Shown here one piece after another: positions 7,112-9,756 of a stretch of 9,756 nt of DNA. Each line of letters begins with the position of its first letter. Within the stretch, counting starts at the first letter, position 1. A program made the position numbers and the translations under genes. The notes beneath the pieces are model-generated. The model had not been told where the DNA came from. It saw only the letters and a program-made list of their open reading frames with translations, and made no database searches. This DNA is from Chlorobium sp. (GTDB lineage Bacteria > Bacteroidota > Chlorobiia > Chlorobiales > Chlorobiaceae), in assembly GCA_026193435.1 (NCBI GenBank), contig JAPHUN010000017.1:1-9756 (forward strand), written 5' to 3'.

Positions 7112-7140
7112 TTTGCAATTGTTAACATTTCAACTATATT
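7112..7140 (+). promoter_or_regulatory. Candidate promoter with GTTAAC-containing operator for paralog B
   Basis: TTGCAA at 7113-7118 and TATATT at 7135-7140 are separated by 16 bases and match sigma70 boxes at 4 of 6 and 5 of 6 positions. Between them, ATTGTTAAC at 7118-7126 shares ATTGTTAA with the operator-like repeat upstream of paralog A; aligned over 16 positions the two sites agree at 11. A TTAAC half-site lies further upstream at 7092-7096. As with paralog A, a protein bound here would overlap the promoter. Transcription would begin near 7147. Confidence 0.4.
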
Positions 7141-7390
7141 ACCATAGTGATAAAGATGATGTATGGTCTTTTTGTATGGAGTGCGGCTGACTTTTTTAAT
7201 GCTGTGCAAAAGGTAGTGCTATCCCGCTGAATAGGTTGTTCGTGTGATTATGATGGTTTTTTCCTGTCCGCTATTGCGGTGACCTGAGGTGCGTCGTGGT
7301 GTCGCGCTGGTCTGATGGCTGTGCAGGGATGTTTTTGTGAGCGCGAATTGATCCTCCCCCCAAGAAAAGGTGAATTTGCGGCCGGAATCC

Positions 7391-7428
7391 GAGAGTGACG
7401 GTTTGTTATCAGTTATCTCTGTTTTTTT
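7391..7428 (+). terminator. Possible intrinsic terminator or attenuator in the leader of paralog B
   Basis: GAGA (7391-7394) and TGAC (7396-7399), with G7395 bulged, pair with GTTATCTC (7412-7419), including one wobble; the loop is 12 bases. TG and seven T residues (7422-7428) follow. The stem is weak in GC, so termination may be partial. Its position inside the predicted leader, about 175 bases before the start codon, suits attenuation or the 3' end of a small leader RNA. Confidence 0.35.
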
Positions 7429-7449
7429 GGTCTTTTTATGACAGTTCTG

Positions 7450-7478
7450 CCGCCTGCCGATAATGTTTGGTCAGGCGG
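7450..7478 (+). other. GC-rich hairpin in the leader of paralog B
   Basis: CCGCCTG (7450-7456) pairs with CAGGCGG (7472-7478). The stem continues through a T7471 bulge with CCGA (7457-7460) and TTGG (7467-7470), leaving the loop TAATGT. No T-run follows, so it is not a terminator. It lies about 125 bases before the start codon and could act in RNA stability or leader folding. Confidence 0.4.
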
Positions 7479-7603
7479 GAGCTGAATGCTGAAGCGCATG
7501 ATCTCGGGTCATCCGGAAACAACGTGCCGGGCAGGAAGGGATTGGTGCTGAAGGGGTACTTTTCGGGCTGTGGCTTTCTGGTAACTTAAAGAGGGGGACG
7601 ATC

Positions 7604-8773
7604 ATGAGGAGAATGCAGATAGTGCTATTCATGGTGTGTATCGCGATACCTATTGTTTTCTGGAGTAACGAGAGTGAGGCGATCCCGGTCTTTGCGCGTA
7701 AGTACGGGACTTCCTGTTCCACCTGCCACATCGGCTATCCTGCAAGAAATGCATTCGGTGAGGCGTTCAGAAATAACGGGTACCGTTGGCCTGGAGGGCA
7801 GGATGAAGATAAGGTAAAGGTGCGTCAAACACCTCTTGGTTCTGATTCATGGAAGGGTGTCTGGCCTCAGGCGATCTTCCCTGCGGATCTTCCTGGTATT
7901 TTTCCGGCTGCAGTGTTTATGAAATCCACGTTGCTGGAGTATCGCGCTGAAGATAAAAAGTATCGGTGGGGTCTGGATGGTGATATTGAGATACTGTTCG
8001 CTGCAACGATTGGGGATAACATTTCGATTATAGGAGACTGGGCTGTCAACAGCGGTGATGCCCCGGCGTTTCAGCTGCTCTATGCTCTTGACGAAGGCGT
8101 TATTCTCGGGTTTGGAGATGTCGGGATAACCAAGCTGTTTACGATCATATCAGCGTCTTCCAACGGTAATGGGAATTCATACGCCGTAAAACTGCCGAGC
8201 CCCGGAAAAGCTCTTGAGTTGAGGATCGCCGGGGGCGAGAAAAAAGGAGGCTACTCCCTGATCGCCGGAGTTGGACGGGGAGAGGCGGAGTGGTCAGAAG
8301 AGCCGTTTGACAGCAGGTATGTCAGGGCGACCTACAAAATATGCGGCACGGGCCTGCTGAGCGGGACAGGGTGTGGACTGGGTAATGACATGATCGGCAT
8401 GGATAACGCTGTCACGATCGGCGCCAATTACTTTAATTCGCATGAGGGTGTAGAGGGCACAAAGAATGCCTATGGAGGAGATATTACGGCGACCTATGGT
8501 TCAGTGCGGGCCATTGCGCAGATCGGCAGGTTGATTGAGGCTGACGTGACGCAGTATTCTGCTGAGCTGGATTACTTTTTCTACCCATGGCTTGTCGGTG
8601 TTGTCCGTTTCGAGGACTGGGATGTTCCCGGGGATGAACGAACATATACCAGCGCGATTATTCCGGGATTTGCGGCTTTTATCAGGGCGAATGCAAAACT
8701 CGGAAGCGAGTTCGTGATCGGCAACGGCCAGGACGACAATACCCTGAAAGTATTTGCACAGCTTGCTTTTTAA
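7604..8773 (+). CDS. Cyc2-like outer-membrane cytochrome-porin fusion (paralog B)
   Basis: This 389-residue protein is a diverged copy of the gene at 4708. The signal peptide (about 1-26, ending SEA, then IPVFARKYG), the heme site CSTCH at 38-42 and the block FGEAFRNNGYRWPGG (51-65) fall at the same residue numbers as in paralog A. Later shared blocks include GTGLLSGTG (248-256) and YFFYPWL (324-330), and the chain ends in Phe, as a barrel protein should. A difference is Cys247 and Cys257, where paralog A has Gly; these could form a disulfide in the barrel. One heme per protein and no second CXXCH means it needs a periplasmic cytochrome partner, which is not in the window. ATG 7604 has GAGGGGG six bases upstream. 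Its leader is much longer than that of paralog A, so the copies may be expressed under different conditions. Substrate Fe(II) is inferred; another extracellular donor is possible. Confidence 0.8.
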   Translation: MRRMQIVLFMVCIAIPIVFWSNESEAIPVFARKYGTSCSTCHIGYPARNAFGEAFRNNGYRWPGGQDEDKVKVRQTPLGSDSWKGVWPQAIFPADLPGIFPAAVFMKSTLLEYRAEDKKYRWGLDGDIEILFAATIGDNISIIGDWAVNSGDAPAFQLLYALDEGVILGFGDVGITKLFTIISASSNGNGNSYAVKLPSPGKALELRIAGGEKKGGYSLIAGVGRGEAEWSEEPFDSRYVRATYKICGTGLLSGTGCGLGNDMIGMDNAVTIGANYFNSHEGVEGTKNAYGGDITATYGSVRAIAQIGRLIEADVTQYSAELDYFFYPWLVGVVRFEDWDVPGDERTYTSAIIPGFAAFIRANAKLGSEFVIGNGQDDNTLKVFAQLAF

Positions 8774-8803
8774 CAGGCATATCCGGAGCGGTATTTCCTT
8801 GGC

Positions 8804-8959
8804 ATGACTATGCAGATGGTTCGGAAGGAGGGGTCAGTACCTTCCGGCGGGCATGAAGTCGCCGGTTGGGATGATCGTGGGAAGTTGAGGAATCTGAAGC
8901 CTTCGGGAGATGATCGTATCAAGCACTACTTGTCATTTTATCTATCTATTGACGCATGA
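8804..8959 (+). CDS. Possible 51-residue ORF overlapping the Rieske start
   Basis: ATG 8804 opens a frame of 51 codons that stops with TGA at 8957-8959, so stop and the Rieske start share ATGA. This arrangement usually reflects translational coupling, and the Rieske gene has no Shine-Dalgarno sequence of its own. The predicted peptide is polar and charged with a hydrophobic end (HYLSFYLSIDA) and matches nothing I know. It lacks a good ribosome site itself, and a CGGAAGG/CCTTCCG hairpin (8822-8828 with 8840-8846) lies in it. It may be a chance frame. Confidence 0.25.
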   Translation: MTMQMVRKEGSVPSGGHEVAGWDDRGKLRNLKPSGDDRIKHYLSFYLSIDA

Positions 8960-9504
8960 GTGAAAATGAACTGACAACCGGCCAGCATGAGGTCGAAGAG
9001 TGGCAGGTCGAACCTGAAAAACGCCGGGATTTTCTGAAAATGATCGGCTGGGGCGGTATTGCCGGGTTCATTGCCGTGAACCTTGCGGCTTTTGTTCGCT
9101 TCCTGTACCCGAGAGTGCTTTTCGAGCCGCCAACAACATTCAAGGTCGGCAATCCGGCTGATTTTCCTCCCGGCCAGGTCAACACCCAGTTCATAAGCAA
9201 GTTCGGTACCTGGGTGGTCCGCCAGAGTGACGGATCGTTTTTTGCAATGCAGGCGAAATGTACGCATCTGGGCTGTACACCGAACTGGCTTGAAGCCCAG
9301 CAGAAGTTCAAATGTCCCTGCCATGGCAGCGGGTACTACATAACAGGGTTCAACTTTGAAGGGCCGGCGCCCAGACCGATGGACCGATACAAGATCAGTA
9401 TTGCCGAGGACGGACAGTTGATAGTGGATAAAAGCATAAAATTCAAGGGTGTGCCGGGCAAGGACTCCAACCAGCTCTACCCGCAAAGTCTCCTCAGGGT
9501 ATAA
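8956..9504 (+). CDS. Rieske [2Fe-2S] protein of a quinol:cytochrome c oxidoreductase (bc-type complex)
   Basis: The Rieske subunit accepts one electron from quinol at the outer face of the cytochrome b subunit and passes it to a c-type cytochrome. The 182 residues show a soluble N-terminus, a twin-arginine-like RRDFLKMIG (23-31), a membrane anchor at about 30-50, and a cluster domain with CTHLGC (102-107; Cys102, His104) and CPCHGSG (120-126; Cys120, His123) supplying the cluster ligands; Cys107 and Cys122 form the usual disulfide. GPAPRPMDRY (136-145) is the conserved proline loop. The C-terminus runs about 20 residues past the fold. The ATG 8956 lacks a Shine-Dalgarno sequence but overlaps the stop of a short upstream frame. 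Two bases after its stop a cytochrome b-like gene seems to start, which fits a b/Rieske operon. It could donate to or draw from the same periplasmic carriers as the cytochrome-porins. Confidence 0.92.
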   Translation: MSENELTTGQHEVEEWQVEPEKRRDFLKMIGWGGIAGFIAVNLAAFVRFLYPRVLFEPPTTFKVGNPADFPPGQVNTQFISKFGTWVVRQSDGSFFAMQAKCTHLGCTPNWLEAQQKFKCPCHGSGYYITGFNFEGPAPRPMDRYKISIAEDGQLIVDKSIKFKGVPGKDSNQLYPQSLLRV

Positions 9505-9506
9505 AT

Positions 9507-9581
9507 GTGACAGACGACATGGAAGAAGCGGTAGCAAAAGTTCAGCGTTCGGCCGGAAGACCGGTGACCTCGCAGTCATAG
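9507..9581 (+). pseudogene. Broken start of a gene following the Rieske gene, probably cytochrome b
   Basis: GTG 9507 starts two bases after the Rieske stop, with AGGG (9496-9499) seven bases upstream. It reads VTDDMEEAVAKVQRSAGRPV before stopping at TAG 9579-9581, 24 codons in all. In bc complexes the cytochrome b gene normally follows the Rieske gene, and a polar N-terminus of this kind would fit, but no membrane helix or heme-ligand motif appears in any frame afterwards. The break coincides with a jump to GC-rich sequence, so I read this as a gene cut by a junction, either an assembly chimera or a real rearrangement. Identity as cytochrome b rests on position only. Confidence 0.45.
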
Positions 9582-9619
9582 TCGGTTCGCACCTCGGCGG
9601 TCATTCGAATCGTGCCCAT
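9542..9619 (-). CDS. Apparent N-terminus of a gene from the high-GC tail
   Basis: On the minus strand ATG 9619 has a strong ribosome site, AAAGGAGA, with GGAG seven bases before the start. It reads MGTIRMTAEVRTDYDCEVTG and then runs across the suspected junction before stopping at 9542-9544. The good start signal and the loss of the frame at the same place where the plus-strand gene is cut suggest that two unrelated genes were joined tail to tail here. No family is recognisable from so few residues. Confidence 0.35.
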   Translation of the reverse strand: MGTIRMTAEVRTDYDCEVTGLPAER

Positions 9620-9756
9620 GGGCCGTCTCCTTTGCATGTGAACAGACGCCATAGTGGCTGCCGCTCCTGTCCTGCTGGCTACCACGGCCGCGGCGGCCTG
9701 TAAAGCGCCGCCGGAGGCCGCTTGCGGCGCGACAGGAGGTCGGCTGCCCAATGGGC
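9582..9756. other. High-GC terminal segment of unlike composition
   Basis: By hand count the last 156 bases are about 67% GC, rising to over 75% in 9661-9720, clearly above the genes to the left. The segment holds a GCGCCGC/GCGGCGC inverted repeat (about 9705-9730) and ends in the palindrome GCCCAATGGGC (9746-9756). No continuation of the plus-strand operon is visible. The simplest reading is DNA from another organism joined at the end of a contig. Confidence 0.5.

Larger units (their letters stand above)
6972..7603. other. Long intergenic region and probable leader of the second cytochrome-porin gene
   Basis: No gene of believable length or with a ribosome site is visible in these 632 bases. 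From left to right they hold: a TGCAGG/CCTGCA hairpin with a 3-base loop (7007-7021) and no T-run; an AT-rich block (about 7075-7165) with the promoter/operator candidate listed separately; an ACCATA/TATGGT stem (7141-7146 with 7162-7167) near the predicted transcription start; a CCGC-TATT-GCGG hairpin (7268-7279); a terminator-like structure (7391-7428); and another hairpin (7450-7478). If the promoter is right, the mRNA leader is about 450 bases, long for a bacterial gene. Confidence 0.5.

Noticed and set aside
8938..9579. 213-residue minus-strand open frame opposite the Rieske gene
   Set aside because: The plus strand encodes an unmistakable Rieske protein; the antisense frame has no recognisable domain.
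1..9756. Search for tRNA, rRNA, CRISPR arrays, transposase genes or insertion-sequence ends
   Set aside because: None seen: no regularly spaced repeats of CRISPR length, no transposase-like frame and no tRNA cloverleaf was recognisable by eye.

Overview
The window looks like a contig end from a green sulfur bacterium (Chlorobi) or a close relative. The evidence is a DUF3098-type small membrane protein (a family I associate with Bacteroidota/Chlorobi), a Chlorobi-style gene mix, moderate base composition and frequent weak Shine-Dalgarno sites. The taxonomic call is inference; no rRNA or photosystem gene is present. The window starts inside a gene and ends in an abrupt high-GC tail.

Layout. 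Bases 1-963 (+) hold the last 43 codons of an unidentified gene followed by a complete TonB protein. Bases 4038-995 (-) form a compact gene run: a type II NADH:quinone dehydrogenase (ndh), a 66-residue two-helix membrane protein, acetylornithine-type aminotransferase (argD), and a DUF3098-like protein overlapping the argD end, closed by a clear rho-independent terminator. After a 669-base divergent spacer rich in repeats and stems come, all on +, a 395-residue single-heme cytochrome-porin, a MoeB/ThiF-type adenylyltransferase, a second 389-residue cytochrome-porin paralog, possibly a 51-residue ORF, a Rieske iron-sulfur protein, and the first 24 codons of what was probably cytochrome b. At about 9565-9582 the reading frame breaks and the sequence turns GC-rich (about 67% over the last 156 bases, hand count), which looks like a chimeric contig end or a recent junction.

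Main point. The two cytochrome-porin genes each encode a signal peptide, one CXXCH heme site directly after it, and a barrel-like remainder ending in Phe. This is the architecture of Cyc2-type outer-membrane cytochromes, which take electrons from extracellular Fe(II) in iron oxidizers, including photoferrotrophic Chlorobi. Their neighbourhood (Rieske plus a cytochrome b start downstream, NDH-2 divergent upstream, TonB nearby) suggests an extracellular electron-uptake module that feeds the quinone pool. The function is inference; the architecture is visible. Both genes have a related TTAAC/GTTAA-type element upstream (two copies before the first, a weaker one before the second), so a shared regulator is possible. 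The second gene appears to have a long structured leader.
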